A stretch of DNA of 64,000 nt, taken from assembly GCA_026545225.1 (NCBI GenBank), contig CM048848.1, positions 47,710,306 through 47,774,305 on the forward strand, read 5' to 3'. Under the pieces are notes generated by a model, which made no database searches, was not told where the DNA came from, and was given only the letters and a program-made list of their open reading frames with translations. Position 1 is the first letter of the stretch. Every line of letters starts with the position of its first letter. Shown piece after piece: positions 34,218 to 47,104 of the stretch. Source of the stretch: Cornus controversa. Lineage: Eukaryota; Streptophyta; Magnoliopsida; Cornales; Cornaceae. Position numbers and translations under genes: made by a program.

Positions 34218-37090
34218 CTTTTTCAAATTCCAAAAATAAAATAATAATAATAATAAAAAGTTGATGAAGATTATGTTTACCTAATTTGTTGATGTCCTTT
34301 GAGTCATGTCTGGCTACTCTGAATTGATGATGTATGTATTGTTATAAATGTATAACCTAATGTCATAATCATAAATGTATAACTTATTTATTATTTTCGT
34401 CGTAGCCTCCTTGAATGAACAATAATTGAAGGCTAATCATCCAGCCATACTGAATACGTGGTGACCCTCCTCAACATCCAACGGGTATGGGTCATTAATG
34501 AGTGTTATAAATATTTTATTTAAAATGAACAATTTATCTATGTTTCGTGTCATTTTTTAATTACTCAAGAATTTGGAACATAGGGTGATATCTTGGAAAA
34601 AATCTATGCAAGTATTGGCTATTGAGTGAGAAAGCCCTCCAAATTGTGATGAGTCAAGTAAATATCTAAAAGATTTTAGTCATTTGCGAAGAGTTAAAGT
34701 TTTTATGATAAAAAAGTAATGACTTTTATCAAATAGGTGGACAAAATATTACATCATGATTATGTCAAATGAAATTAGGTTTATGTCTCGGGTGAGTGGG
34801 GGCCTGAATGGTCTGTTGTAAGTTAACCGGTAATAGCACCCCTAGCAGTTAAAACAATCTTGTGATATTACAAAATGGATTTGCTAAAGAAAGAAAAAGA
34901 AACTTAATAAAATAATATTATAACTCTTCTCAACACTAAAGTGCAATACTATAGAAAAGTAATATAATAATATTATACTTTTTTTAAAGAGTATGAAATG
35001 TAGTAAAATAATATTAAATATTAACTTTTTATATTTTCACTTTTATAAATTCTCACTCGAATTTTAATTGTGTTGAATCTATATAATTTATAGATATTTA
35101 TTTAAACTTTCTTTATCTCTCTAAATCTGTATATATACATATATTATTTCCAAAAATATATTTAAAAATTTAAATTGAGTTTTGAAAAGAGAAATTAACT
35201 CATTGAAAATAGAATTGGAGTCATTAAGATGGCGAACTATGTTATTTATTTATGAAGCAACTTTAATTTTAATTTGAAAACTTAAAGAAATTAAATACGT
35301 TGAGAAAAAAATGAAATATGGTGAATTGTGAACTAAATGACCAATAACTTTTCAAATTTTTATTTCAATCAAAATAAAGAAACATTAAATTCAATTAGTC
35401 AATTTTAGAAAATTCTTTAATGATTGTGTAAGATCCTGAATTTTATTTAAATTCTTTATTTGCTGTATGAGTTTATTAGCATATTTAGTTGAGTAGTATA
35501 AAAAATATTCAATTAAAAAAAAATTGTTAATGTCATTTCTATGCATCACAAATTTTAGTAGTGTGATTTTAGTGAATTCAATTTAAGAAAATTGAGGTAA
35601 AAGAAAATAAAGTACAAAGGAAAGAAAGTTAGGTGATGTGTCACACATTAGTAACTAGGGTTAAATTCACTAACCTCCTTTAAGGTTATGTCAAATTACA
35701 CTCAAAGAGAACGTTTGACTTTTCTTTTTTTCACCTTCTTTAAATCAATTTTTTCGGTGACGGGAATAAATTCTAAGTGTGAAAAGATAATTTTGCCCTT
35801 ACATTATTATATCACAATATATTTTAAATAAACTAAAATATAATGATCTCCCCTGAGATTTTCCATAATTGGACTGACCTTTGCTATGATGATTTGAGAT
35901 TAGATTTTAGGATGATTTTATCATTATACCCCAAATAATTTAATAATATAAAATGAATTTTTATTTTTATTTTTATAATGACTAACCACTACCGTCACCA
36001 CCAATGATCTTTGATCTTGCTCCTAAGATATCTAATCAATTGCCAAAAATTCTATTACAAATTCCTTCAAAGATCTTTGATCATGGTGATACACACACAC
36101 ACACATACATAGGATCGAATCTGTGGGCTGAGTTGTTGGATTTTTTCGTGAGTCACAGATACGAGTTGAATTCGTTAGGGGAATCCAAGTTCGGTGGTTC
36201 AACAATATTATTGGTTTGATGATGACGATTAGATGGAATATACCGATTGGTAGTGAAGATAGCCAATGGTTCAGCAATGGGATCATAGTGGATTGTTAGT
36301 ATGACTCAGACCTCTAATCGACTTTGCCGTTATTCATGGCAGATTCAGGAGTCAAAGAAGTGTATTCACACTTGTATTATTGATGTTTGGTCGATCGTTA
36401 GTTGATGTTGTTCATATCGGTGAAGAAGATAAACAAACCTTGTTTGACTGTTGATTTTTGCACACCGATCAGATTTGAAAATTAACGATCCTCTGCTCAT
36501 TGGGTTGTTGTTCTTGCTGACCGATCAATGGCGATGAAGGTACTGATTAGAGGCGTCCATGATCGGTATTGATAATTCAATTCGTTGGTATTATCTCGAT
36601 CAGTGGTTATAAAGATTGATTCAACCAATCTAATTATAAATATTGTAATTGATGATGAAATGTTTCAATTTGTGATGGAGTTTCTGATTCAAAGCATGGA
36701 TTTAGGCACCCGATTGGACGACATCCAAATTTGCACCACCATTTCACACTAAACAGTCGGTGTTAATGAAATACTCCCTATTTTTCAAGCATAATTTGGC
36801 CAGTCTCATACATAAAGCATAAGGAATAGTCACACATTGATAGCATACAAGCACATAATACAAGAACAAAAGAAGGAGAATAATAAATGCCAAAAGGAAA
36901 TTCTAAATGAGATAATAAATAATAATAAATGCCGAACAATACAACTTGAAATTCCTGTAACTCAAGGACTCCTTAACTAAAAATAATAAAGGTAAAATAC
37001 TTTAGAATAGTATCCCAAAATAATCCACATCATAAACATAATTTAAAAAGAATTAAGTCCCTACACTAAAGTCTAGTAAGAACAGATGGT
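34218..37090. other. Long intergenic AT-rich region
   Basis: No supported gene. At 35653-35700 a segment (GGTTAAATTCACTAACCTCC, then AAATTACACTC) resembles a lone, diverged TIR of the Mutator-like family at 44677-45911. A short CA microsatellite lies at 36091-36105. From about 36000 to 36780 the base composition is more balanced and holds repeated GATGATG and CGATTGG-type phrases, but no frame holds. Confidence 0.3.
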
Positions 37091-39295
37091 TGTCACGCTC
37101 TACGAACTCTAACACTCTAACCTCGAGGTAGAAACAGCCTGGGACCTAAAATATCAACAAAGTGGGTTAGACCCACGAGCAAGTTCCCTCTACTACCATA
37201 CCCTCTTTATGAGGACATTGCTATTGCATATATATAACATTTTCTTATTTAATCTACTGTCCCAAAAAAAACAAAACAACTTCACACATTCTACCATCCC
37301 ATTTGTTATTACAATAAATGTAGAAAACGTTTTCTTAGTTCAAACTAGAGGCAATCCTAACATACTAGAACACATAGTAAGTAATTTTTCTTATTGGGTA
37401 GTAGGTAATCTTGACATGCCTTCATCCATATTTTACAAATACCTTATTAGGTATTAGGCAATCCTAACATATATATATATCAAATAACTTATTAGGTATT
37501 AGACAATCCTCATATGCCTTCCCAAATTCTCTTAAAAAAACAACATACTTAAAAGCATGATTGATAATATAATGAAAACGCAGCAATATCCACATAAATA
37601 AATCAAGAAAATAAAATAACCAAACCAGAATTGTTCTTTTACTCTGTTTGCAACACCATTCACTTTGTAAACACTGTTGATATCCAAAGCAATAAGTAAA
37701 TAAATAAATAAAACATATATACTCAACCGCATATATATATATGATTGTCAAAAAGAACTAAAATATATATATATACACAAAACATCCAAACCTTAGAAAC
37801 CTACTTTATTTGTGCTAACTATACAACTAGCGTAACTAACTCTAGCTTGAACCTATGATTCCATGCATATTCTGCCCTAAAAAGACTAATGTGATTTTTC
37901 GAGAATTTTCTAACATTTTTTTGGTATTTTAAAGTATTTTTCCTAATTTTTCTACATTTTAAAATATTTTAAAAATATAAAAAAATACTTTTATTTACTG
38001 GACTGGGCCAAAACTGAGCCCAGAGGTTGGGCTCAGCGAGTGGGACCAAAACATCAATTTTCAGTCCCAGCCGACCACTGGAACAATACCGACGCTCCCC
38101 CACGTTTCGGCAGCGCACATATGCTTTGCACTAACCTGTGTCACCTTCTTCCCCAACGCCTCCTGTTATGCAATACACACCAGTAGTGCGCACACTTCTC
38201 TGCCAACTTCTCATGCTATTTCCGGCCACCAAACAACCTTAAATCGACCCAATTTTCTTATCAATCAACTCCTTTTAGGCTCAATTTCATTTTGGTATTA
38301 AAATCTCCGCCAAAAACATATTAAATTAAAAATCCCCAAATTCTAAATTTCAAGGGTTCTTACTCTAAAACCCCAAATTCTCTCAAATTTCACAACCAAT
38401 CACACCCCAAAACTCAAGGATTATTTAAAGGAGTTAGACTAACACATTAATCGGATTATATTCCGTCAAAACACCGAATCACCTATTCATATGTGATTAT
38501 ACAAGTTTATATATATATAATATACCTACACACACACACACACATATATATATATACACATATAAATCCACAGTCTATCCACATGATTTTACCTTTATAA
38601 TCAAAACAAAACAAAAATCACAATACTTTCATATTTATGCAGAAACATAGATATATGTATGTACACATATAACCATCATACAACAAAAAAAAATTTTAAT
38701 TTATGTTTATAAACACAAAGGGGAAGTGTAGAACATGAACTTGCCTTATGATCTGAACAAGAAATCGCTCCTTCTCTCTCCCTCCTCTCTTGTGCCTATT
38801 GTTTTCTCTCTTTGTGCATGAAAATAACTGAACCCCTTTTTTTCTTATTTATTTATTAAAAACCCTAGAATTACCAATAAAATACTAAAAGAAATAAAAA
38901 ATATATATATATATATATAGCCCAACATCTAAACAATTATAACAAAACATGTATAGGAATGATCCAGCCCAAACTCAATAATCTAACCCAAACTGCCCCT
39001 AGCTCAACCTGAAAAAAATTAATAATAATAAAATAAAATACAATAATATGGTCCAATCTAGAAATAATAAAATACCCACATATTTTTACTTATTTAAAAA
39101 TACATTTAAACAAAAATTGCATACTTATTAAAGGCAACCAACACTTAGTATAACATAAATCAAACATCTACATTGAACATAAAAAAAAATACATTGACAA
39201 AATTTTACCTAAAATATTTAAAGCACTCATAAAATAAACAATTTAAACAAATGAAAAACTAAAATTAAATAACCTAAAAATTACGAGGTATTACA
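37091..39295 (-). mobile_element. Gypsy-like solo LTR or LTR remnant
   Basis: On the minus strand the segment opens TGTAATACCTCGTAATTTT and ends TAGAGCGTGACA, both typical of plant Ty3/gypsy LTR ends. The interior has a GGGCTCAGTTTTGGCCC-type patch and a purine-rich GAGAGGAGGGAGAGAG tract that fit such LTRs. The size would be about 2.2 kb. The flanking five bases (ATGGT, GTTAA) do not match, so one boundary may be wrong or the site has been rearranged. No internal domain accompanies it. Confidence 0.45.
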
Positions 39296-41141
39296 GTTAA
39301 CGGATTGGAGCATGGGCCTGACCATTGAGCAGCAAAACAGCAATATGGGTCATGACGAGAAGGAGTGGCTCATCAGAGGTGGTGAGGTACCGGTCCGGGC
39401 AGCTCTTGAAGCTCATGATTTGATCTTCTCTTCCTCGATTTTCACCGTTCAACTAGCTTTCTGTGGAAAGTTATCAAAGCTTTGCCTAATGATTTGTTCA
39501 TCGTCGGTGATTAGGCATTTGTGAAGATGGCTTCGAAGCCGAACAACTTTGGCTTCATTGAAGAATTTCATGCTTGAACGACTTTGTTTGTTAGGTAGTT
39601 CATGGCTACAAGTATATATGATTTTATACATATACAATGCAAATAGAGATACATGTTTCGATGCATACATACACAATTGCATATATACACATATAAATGG
39701 AAAGATGATCATCGATTAGCTTTGAATAGAAAAGGAAACGTATATTTCTTATAGAGACTCACTAATGAAGGATCTGATCGAACGGATTAGATTTCGTGCC
39801 AATTTTAGTTTAGAGAAATTGCCAGAAGGCTCGCTCGGATCATGTTAGACTTTGACAACGCTTTTGTGTATTCCCTACTAAAGCGGCAACATTCCGATGA
39901 CTGGCCTTTGAATGTAAATTAAGAGGAATGACCTTATTCTTCTCGAAGGGGAAAACACCAACATAAAAATTGTGAAAGGAATGAGAGACTCGTGATGAGT
40001 CGGAAACGATTGAATTCATACTCGTTTCCCACAGACGGCATCAAAGTGTAGATGCAAAAATTATACTCACTAATTATCAGAAGTAGATAGAAGGAATAAA
40101 CACTCAAAAATAGATGATACTGAGGTTGACACATAGGATTTACATGGTTCGGCACAATTTGGCTTACATTAATGGATGAGAGGAGACTTTTGTATATATT
40201 TCATGAGATATTACAAAAACTCAATATATCTCTTTTTCTTTCTAGCCTAGCCATGGCTGAATACAAGAAACAATATTTCTTTCCCCTCTTTCCCGTGTCC
40301 TTTTTATTGGAATTTCTATACATATTTATACGAGTAGTGCTACCATTGTAGTGATGATTTGGTGTTGATTATTCAATGATTCGCCCTTGATTTGAGGCTG
40401 ATTTGTACCAATCCTTTCTCTTAAGGAAAGAATCTAATCATTCCTATTTTGAACCTGATTTGATGATATCTCACTCTGACTGGTTGACTGTAGTTGCCAC
40501 ATATAATGTTGATGTTGATGAAATTATTTGGCACATGTCATTCCCAATAATGACCTAAATCACGACATGCGTACCATGTTAACTTTTTTTATGCTCAGGT
40601 GCATGTCTTCTTCCTATTTGGTTGGAATTTTTCCCTACACACTTTTCATTTCCTGTCTCAAGACATCTGTTTCATATGATAGATTAAAAAAATTGATTAT
40701 AAATCACCTTTCTTCCTCTTCACTTCTACTTGTGAAATGTCTAATTTTGTATTAATTCATGCTTATAAAAATCAATCACCTGAAACCAGTTTCTTGCACC
40801 TCCACCTTTCAGTCCCTTCACCTTTCCTCTCCTCTCTTCACACATTCAAAATAGTCGTAGTAGCCAATGCTTTTTGTATGTTTATATATATATTAATGCC
40901 CACTATGGAGATGGGGATCGAAACCTACCCGACCTCCCATTTGGGACTTGTGCGAATGACTTGGTGCTGATATTTTTTTCATTGTTAATGTACTCAAATT
41001 TTATTTCTGTTATTATTGATTGGCCAAAACAGGTTGTTGAATTTACAATGTATAAAATGGAAATGAAATATTTGAGAAAAATTAAGGATCAATTTATTTT
41101 CAGGTTGATCATAATAAGAGGTGGAGTTGTAAGAGATGAAG
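39296..41141. other. Intergenic, unidentified low-copy sequence
   Basis: Begins with a less AT-rich stretch (39300-39540, a frame starting MGLTIEQQNSNMGHDEKEWL) that I cannot assign to any family. The rest is AT-rich with no exon structure. It could be a decayed gene fragment flanking the solo LTR. Confidence 0.25.
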
Positions 41142-41440
41142 TTTTTGATTGTGTAAAAAAAGAGAGAGAAGAAGAGGCCTAAGTGGTTTTTGAAAGAAGA
41201 GTGGAGGGAGAAAATTAAAATAGCTGTCAAAAAATGAAAAAAAAAAAAGTAGAAATGGAAAGAGAACTAAAACTTGGCAGGTTACTATCATTTAAATTAA
41301 AGAGCACTACAACTTTTTGATTGTGTAAAAAAAAGAAAGAAGAGAAGGCTGTTAAAATATGAAGGAAAAGAAATAGAAATGGTAAGAGAAAACTAAAACT
41401 TGACAGATTACTATTATTTGAAGGACCATGCTACTTAGTA
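41142..41440. repeat. Tandem duplication, unit ~172 bp
   Basis: The phrase TTTTTGATTGTGTAAAAAAA starts at 41142 and again at 41314. The following AGAAG, GAAATGG, AGAGAACTAAAACTTG and AGGTTACTAT-type segments keep the same order. It is an AG-rich, non-coding duplication with a few indels. Confidence 0.75.
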
Positions 41441-41565
41441 AATGAAGCAAATATTTTTATTAAAGTAAATATTAAAAATTCTTGATACATAAAAGTAAAT
41501 GTTATCAATGAATAATGATAAATTTACTCATTAAAATTATTACGATGGTTTGAAATTTTTTTTTG

Positions 41566-41690
41566 TGTATTAAAGGCTGCCCCTTATAAAAATTCATGGG
41601 TCGCTGGATTTGATTATTTAATTGTTTGGTTGATTCTATAAGGATAAGGAGAATTTTTTTATAGGTACGAGCAATACGCTAGCATATATA
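41566..41690. repeat. Segmental repeat without CACTA, partner of 31753-31905
   Basis: Shares CCTTATAAAAATTC, TTGATTATT, AATTGTTTGGTTGAT and GATAAGGAGAATTTTTTTAT with the flank just right of the CACTA end. The phrase GTGTATTAAAGG here spans the point where CACTA starts at the other site. Confidence 0.7.
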
Positions 41691-41699
41691 TATATATAT

Positions 41700-41911
41700 G
41701 AGAAATGCTAAACGTCACAATTTTATTTCACAAATTTTAATTCGAATCTATGTGGCAGGTGATAATACTATAGGGACTCCATGTATGGGGAGAATCCCAT
41801 CAATAATAACTTACCATTTAATTTTATCTCTTAAAATAATGGACTATATCACCTGTCACATAGATTCGAGTTAAAATTCATGATATTTATTCGAGACGTG
41901 TAGCATTGCTC
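41700..41911. mobile_element. MITE with ~60-bp TIRs, inserted in a TA microsatellite
   Basis: The left arm starts GAGAAATGCTAAACGTC and the right arm, inward, GAGCAATGCTACACGTC. Both continue through GAATCTATGTGGCAGGTGA-type sequence. The element sits in (TA)n on both sides, so the target duplication (TA?) cannot be measured. A related copy lies at 48880-49061. Confidence 0.75.
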
Positions 41912-41948
41912 TATATATATATATATATATATATAGAAAGTTTCTCTC

Positions 41949-42150
41949 GCATCTCTACGAGGAGCAATAACAATTAGTAGGTCACCCCCTTCTATGAAAG
42001 TTCTCTGGGTTCCATCAATACCCGCAGTAATATACAAAGGCCAAATTAAAAATGACAAAACTAAATCAAAGATTATATCCTCTATATTTTACTACGAGTA
42101 TGTGAATTGGTATTTAAAGGAGATGAACAATAGTGATGAACAGTGAAGTA
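41949..42150. repeat. Segmental repeat, partner of 15824-16262
   Basis: Carries the CTCTACGAGGAGC to GATTATATCC block and the GAGTATGTGAATTGGTATTT block seen near 16 kb, here almost contiguous. It is non-coding. The adjacent 41566-41690 repeat suggests this 41.5-42.2 kb segment is related by duplication to two other places in the window. Confidence 0.72.
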
Positions 42151-42899
42151 TCCCCAAGTAAGCAAGATAACAAATTCTCGAGCAAGCAAAGATGTTTTTT
42201 TTCCGTGGAAATCTGGATCGGACTGAGACTTGGTGGTGGAGGAAACTAGATAGCTAGGGACATGGTTGAGTTGAAAAGATGTATATATCCTGCAATACAT
42301 GTATGTATACAGTGACGCAGTGGGGGCGACATTGAATAAAAATCAGATTAAAAAAGATTTTGAACCAAGATAATAAATACAAATATATAAATGTTGATTG
42401 ATAATATTTTCATTTTATAGTTGATAATAATTTTTACCTTTTGAAAATGTTGTATCTCGTTTTCAATGTCATTAAATATGTCTCTGTGGCATGTATATAT
42501 TATATATATTGTGACAAATTACATGTGAGTTTGAGATTTTAGATTGAGTTATAATTCATTATTGTACAGTAAGTATTGGACAAAGGTGTCTTCATATTTA
42601 TTTGAAAGGCATATTTGTCATATGAAACTCAAAATTTGGTTAAATCAGCGTTGATCGTCTCTGACTTTCAGCTCTGTTCACGATCCGAATATATTTGTTA
42701 TAAACGTGCAAATTAAAAAAAGTAACTGTAATATGTCAAAATACAAAAAAGACTATATAATAAACTCTAACAAGCGGTATGTGTAATTTACCCACAATAG
42801 AACAAATATACCAGTATAATATGAACGGTACTTGTGTTCATATTGAACCACCAGTTTAACTTTTGAAGGGTACATAAAAGTACTACTTCTCCACTTCAT
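42151..42899. other. Intergenic AT-rich, no gene seen
   Basis: No coding or element signal that I can support apart from short TA runs. Confidence 0.3.
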
Positions 42900-43662
42900 C
42901 TAGGGATGGCAATTTTTTCCGTCCTGTCGGGTTTCTGCCCCATCTCGCCCCGTATAGAATGGGTATGGGAGTCAATTTTTTTCCGTAGGGGCGGATATGG
43001 TAAAAAAATTCAAAACCCGGTGTGGGTACGGGACTCTATAAGTACCCGCCCCGCCCCGCCTATATATTTTATTATTATAAATATATTTATATGTATATAT
43101 ATATATTATATATATATACAAATTAAGCCTTCTTAATTGTTGTATCTGAACGATGTTTTCATTTTATTTTTTGGTTGTATTAAGATTTATGTTTTCGTTT
43201 TATCTTTTGGTTGCATTAAGACTTCTTTAATTGTTGGATCAAACTTGTTACTGAGTTATTTAGTTGTGGAATGTATTTTTTGTAATAAGCTATTTAATTG
43301 TGGAATCTTGTCATTTTACTTCTTAAACAAGGGTTATACTACTTTGAATTTTATAGTATCAAACTTGGTACTAGCCACTAGGCTCGTATCTTTTGAAAAA
43401 ATTAATTTTTGTTAATGTTTGATATGGTTACAATTTTGTGGGGAGGGGCATCGCCTTGCCCCGGTCTCATTCCGCCCCTTTTGAAATTTTAAACGGGGCG
43501 GGGCGGGGACGGGGTGGGGTTTCTTCCAACGGGGCGGGGATGGGTTTTGAAATTCCGTCCCGTTCCAAACCCGCGGCGGGTTTGAAAATTGTGTTGAAGG
43601 CGGCGGGGCGGGGACGGGTTTAGGCAAACCCGTGTCATACCCGCCCCGTTGCCATCCCTAAG
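42900..43662. mobile_element. hAT non-autonomous element with GC-rich subterminal repeats
   Basis: The ends are CTAGGGATGGCAATTTTTTC and, inward from the right, CTTAGGGATGGCAACGGGGC. A nearly exact 8-bp repeat flanks the element (ACTTCATC at 42893-42900 and TCTTCATC at 43663-43670). The right part (43440-43650) is rich in GGGGCGGGGA and CCCGCCCCG phrases, and the left part has CCCGCCCCGCC. The centre is AT-rich. There is no reading frame that looks coding. Such GC-rich subterminal repeats could serve as transposase binding sites. Confidence 0.72.
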
Positions 43663-44020
43663 TCTTCATCTATCACCAAATAAGTAAATAATAAATAAAA
43701 AAAATATTTTATTGATATAATGGAAGAACCCAAAATGATGAGCGGATTAATAAAAAATAATAACATTTTAATTTAACTAGATTTTTTAAGCGAACACACA
43801 ATGTTGTGAAATTCATGCAATTGCTAGTGACTATAAGTGGGCAAATAGCCTCGGTGATAGAACATTTCCTCACCAATGGAAAGTGAGGGTTGGAGTATTT
43901 ACCAAGAAAAAATACTAGTGACCTTACTTTTAAGATAAAAAGATAATGGCACACGTTCATCATACAATTTAAAACAATTTAATTATTGTAATTATTTATG
44001 ATAGAGTGTTTGACTCCAAT

Positions 44021-44361
44021 TGTGACACGTGTAAACGTAAAAGTTGAGACTGACCTGATGTGGGCAAAAGGTATATTTTGACCAAATTTTCTTTCTCCAG
44101 ATAAGTCTGGAGAAGTAAAGAACCAGTCTCATACTAGGACACATTTTGATTTGATTGTTATAAATACAAAGACGATCCATATACTAGGTATGCAATTAAT
44201 ACCCTCTGAGTGTCTTTCTAATTTCAATAAGTCTTTCTGATTTCTGACTTGATCGTTGGAGCGCAGTCCGCCAGCACCACGCCGATGTCCTTCATTACTC
44301 TTCTCTTGTCTTTTTTACAGGTTGACATTTGACCAGCTCGGGATGAATTTTTGCTTCATCA
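44021..44361 (+). mobile_element. Possible solo LTR fragment (gypsy-like)
   Basis: Contains a TATA-like GTTATAAATAC, then CTTGATCGTTGGAGCGCAGT and a segment ending GGTTGACATTTGACC and TTTTTGCTTCATCA. These phrases are reminiscent of the 3' half of plant Tat-type gypsy LTRs. No matching partner or target duplication was found, so the call is tentative. Confidence 0.3.
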
Positions 44362-44676
44362 ATTTAACTTAATTATTGTTTGATAACTCAATTAAATACT
44401 AAATTCGAAAGTGTTGGGAATTCCAACAATCCTGTCCAATTAAAATGAGGATACAATGTCATTAAATCCAGAGCATGACGATATAAAGGTGTTGTATTTT
44501 TGATTTAATAGTCTTGCTTACCACTATCATGATAACGAGGTGCCCTCCATTCACATGCTTTACAATGTTGTTCTCGCATTTAAAATATAAAATTTAGCTA
44601 TGATTTTGAGGCCAAACTTTGAATGAGAGGAGGTGTGGGCCCATCATTGCCTCCAAACAATTTTTCATAAAAAAAT

Positions 44677-45911
44677 GGGTAAAATACACTGACCTCCCTT
44701 GAGGTTTAACCTAATTACACTCAGCATCAAACTATTGTATTTTGTTACAATGACCTCCCCTCAGGTTTGCTCCGTTAGACAAAGACCCCCCTCCGTCCAA
44801 AATTCTGTTAGTTTTGTCAAAAAACTTAGGGTAATTTACACTGACCTCCCCTGAGGTTTGGCCTAATTAATATTTAATATAATATATTAATTTTTATAAT
44901 ATAAATATATAAATATTTATTATATATAATATTTTAATAATATTATATATAATATTAAGATGTAATTATTAACATTATATAATATTATATAATGTTAATA
45001 TAAAAAAATATAAAGGTAAAGGCATTTTTGAATCAGATTTTTCTTGACAATTTAGATTTTCAAAATTTCCATTTTGTTCTTGAAGCATATGTAAAGACAT
45101 TGTTATCCTCTTGAAAATTCTTCTGAAATTACCTAAATACCCTCATTCTAACAAAATGCAATGAGCGAAAATATCCTCATTAACAATTTAAAAAGTCTTT
45201 CTCTTCATCTTCATCTTGTTGGCCTTTACAGATTTCGATCATGGAGGATTTGAGTTGGTAAGAGAATATTAGAGAGAGGAGAAGAGAGTTTTAGAGAGGG
45301 ATTGGCATGAAAAAGAAAGTAAGGAATAAAAGATAGGGCATAATGGTCTTTCTGTTTTATACGATTTGTTTTTTAAAAAAATTATTAAAAAATATTAAAA
45401 TAATAGAAAAATAGAAATATATATATATATTCTTTTTTAAAAAAAGAATCCAACCTTGTGAACATATATTATTTAAATCTAAGATGAGTGAAATGTCTAT
45501 TCTACCCTTAATATTATATTGATATAAAAATTAGAATATTTATATATATAATATTATATAATTAAAATATACTTTTGCCCATCTTAATTATATATATACA
45601 TATAAATATTTTAATTATATAATATTATATATATATAATAAATATTTAATATTTATATTATAAAAATTAAAATATTATATTAAATATTAATTAGGCCAAA
45701 CCTCAAGGGAGGTCAGTGTAATTTACACCAAACCTCAGGGGAGGTCAGTGTAAATTACCCTAAACTTTTTGATAAAACTAACAGAATTTTGGACAGAGGG
45801 GGGTCTTTGTCTAACGGAGCAAACCTCAGGGGAGGTCATTGTAACAAAATTCAATATTTGATGTTGGGTGTAATTAGGCCAAACCTCAAGGGAGGTCAGT
45901 GTATTTTACCC
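44677..45911. mobile_element. Mutator-like foldback element with perfect 9-bp target duplication
   Basis: The terminal inverted repeats start GGGTAAAATACACTGACCTC and are near-identical for tens of bases. Weaker complementarity extends 250 bp or more into AT-rich arms. A second nested pair of the same motif (GGGTAATTTACACTGACCTC at about 44831 and its mirror near 45756) gives a repeat-in-repeat structure. An exact 9-bp duplication TAAAAAAAT flanks it (44668-44676 and 45912-45920), the length typical of Mutator transposases. No transposase is encoded. The interior has a short unexplained stretch (about 45180-45330) with GATTTCGATCATGGAGGATT. Confidence 0.88.
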
Positions 45912-46531
45912 TAAAAAAATTGTATTAAAATTCCAGTCGAATTTCAGAACACATCAAATAGCGAGCCTTTTCTTATCCATGTCGTAACCCACCTCATTTT
46001 TGCACCATTGACGCTCCACTAAACATTTTTGCTCAATCTTGGATCCCAAACTCGTTCATTATGGTATCGTAAGAACCAGAATCTTATATTCAATTCAATC
46101 CATGTGAGTTGTGGAGTGTGAAAAGTTTCATATCATATAAAAGACCTAGAGGGAGTCAATAGATCTTCCTGCTCAATAGATTGATTTTGGAATTATTTTA
46201 ATTATACTCAAATTAAAAGTGTTTGGCTCACAAAATTTTGTTATGTAGAAGTGCGGGTGAATCTGGAGTTTAAAAAATTCCAAGAAAGTAAGCCTAACAA
46301 TATTTCATAATATTATTGGAAGGTTAAAATGATCCGGCGATTATGAGAGATTCTAGAATGGCCACTCTAGGACTTCGAGATAAAGTGACTGAAATTGAAA
46401 AGAATTGAAAGTATAGTTATAGAAAGTAAGTACTAGAAATGTAAATTACATTAATGAAAGGAATTGAAATACATTGCAGAAATATAATATACCAAAAATG
46501 TGAAGTAATTAAAAGACGAGTGCAGTGAAAA
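45912..46531. other. Intergenic, no gene seen
   Basis: AT-rich DNA with no supported exon or element. It ends at the TRIM target site GAAAA. Confidence 0.3.
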
Positions 46532-47104
46532 TGTAATACCCCGCTCCAACACATGGTATGATATTGTCCGCTTTGGGCCTGAACCCGCACGGTTTTGCTC
46601 TTGGGTTTTACCCCAAAAGGCCTCATACCATTTGAAGAGAACATACTACATATAAGCACATCCCCTTTTCCACACCCAGGCGATGTGAGATTGAGCACCC
46701 TGTACCCTGTCAGTGTGGTAGCTCAGCTCAGTGTCTGTCTATGCACCCGCCCACTCACACCCGTCCACAAGGGTTACTACAATCCACCCCCCTACGAGGC
46801 CCGACGTCCTCGTTGGCACACTTCTTCCGGCTGGGTTCAGGCTCTGATACCAACTGTAATACCCCGCTCCAACACATGGTATGATATTGTCCGCTTTGGG
46901 CCTGAGCCCGCACGGTTTTGCTCTTGGGTTTTACCCCAAAAGGCCTCATACCATTTGAAGAGAACATACTACATATAAGCACATCCCCTTTTCCACACCC
47001 AGGCGATGTGGGATTGAGCACCCTGTACCCTGTCAGTGTGGTAGCTCAGTCTAGTGTCTATCTATGCACCCGCCCACTCACACCCGTCCACAAGGGTTAC
47101 TACA
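46532..47104 (-). mobile_element. TRIM, complete, youngest-looking copy
   Basis: LTRs 46532-46781 and 46855-47104 (250 bp each) enclose a 73-bp interior. On the minus strand this holds the primer site TTGGTATCAGAGCC directly after the LTR and a purine tract (GGGGGGTGGAT) before the other LTR. An exact 5-bp duplication GAAAA flanks it (46527-46531 and 47105-47109). The LTRs differ at only about six positions by eye, so this insertion looks much younger than the copy at 14226. It has no coding capacity. Confidence 0.95.

Noticed and set aside
39312-39524. Host gene starting MGLTIEQQNSNMGH
   Set aside because: Only 70 residues, no homology that I recognise, no supporting splice structure. It is kept only as unassigned sequence.
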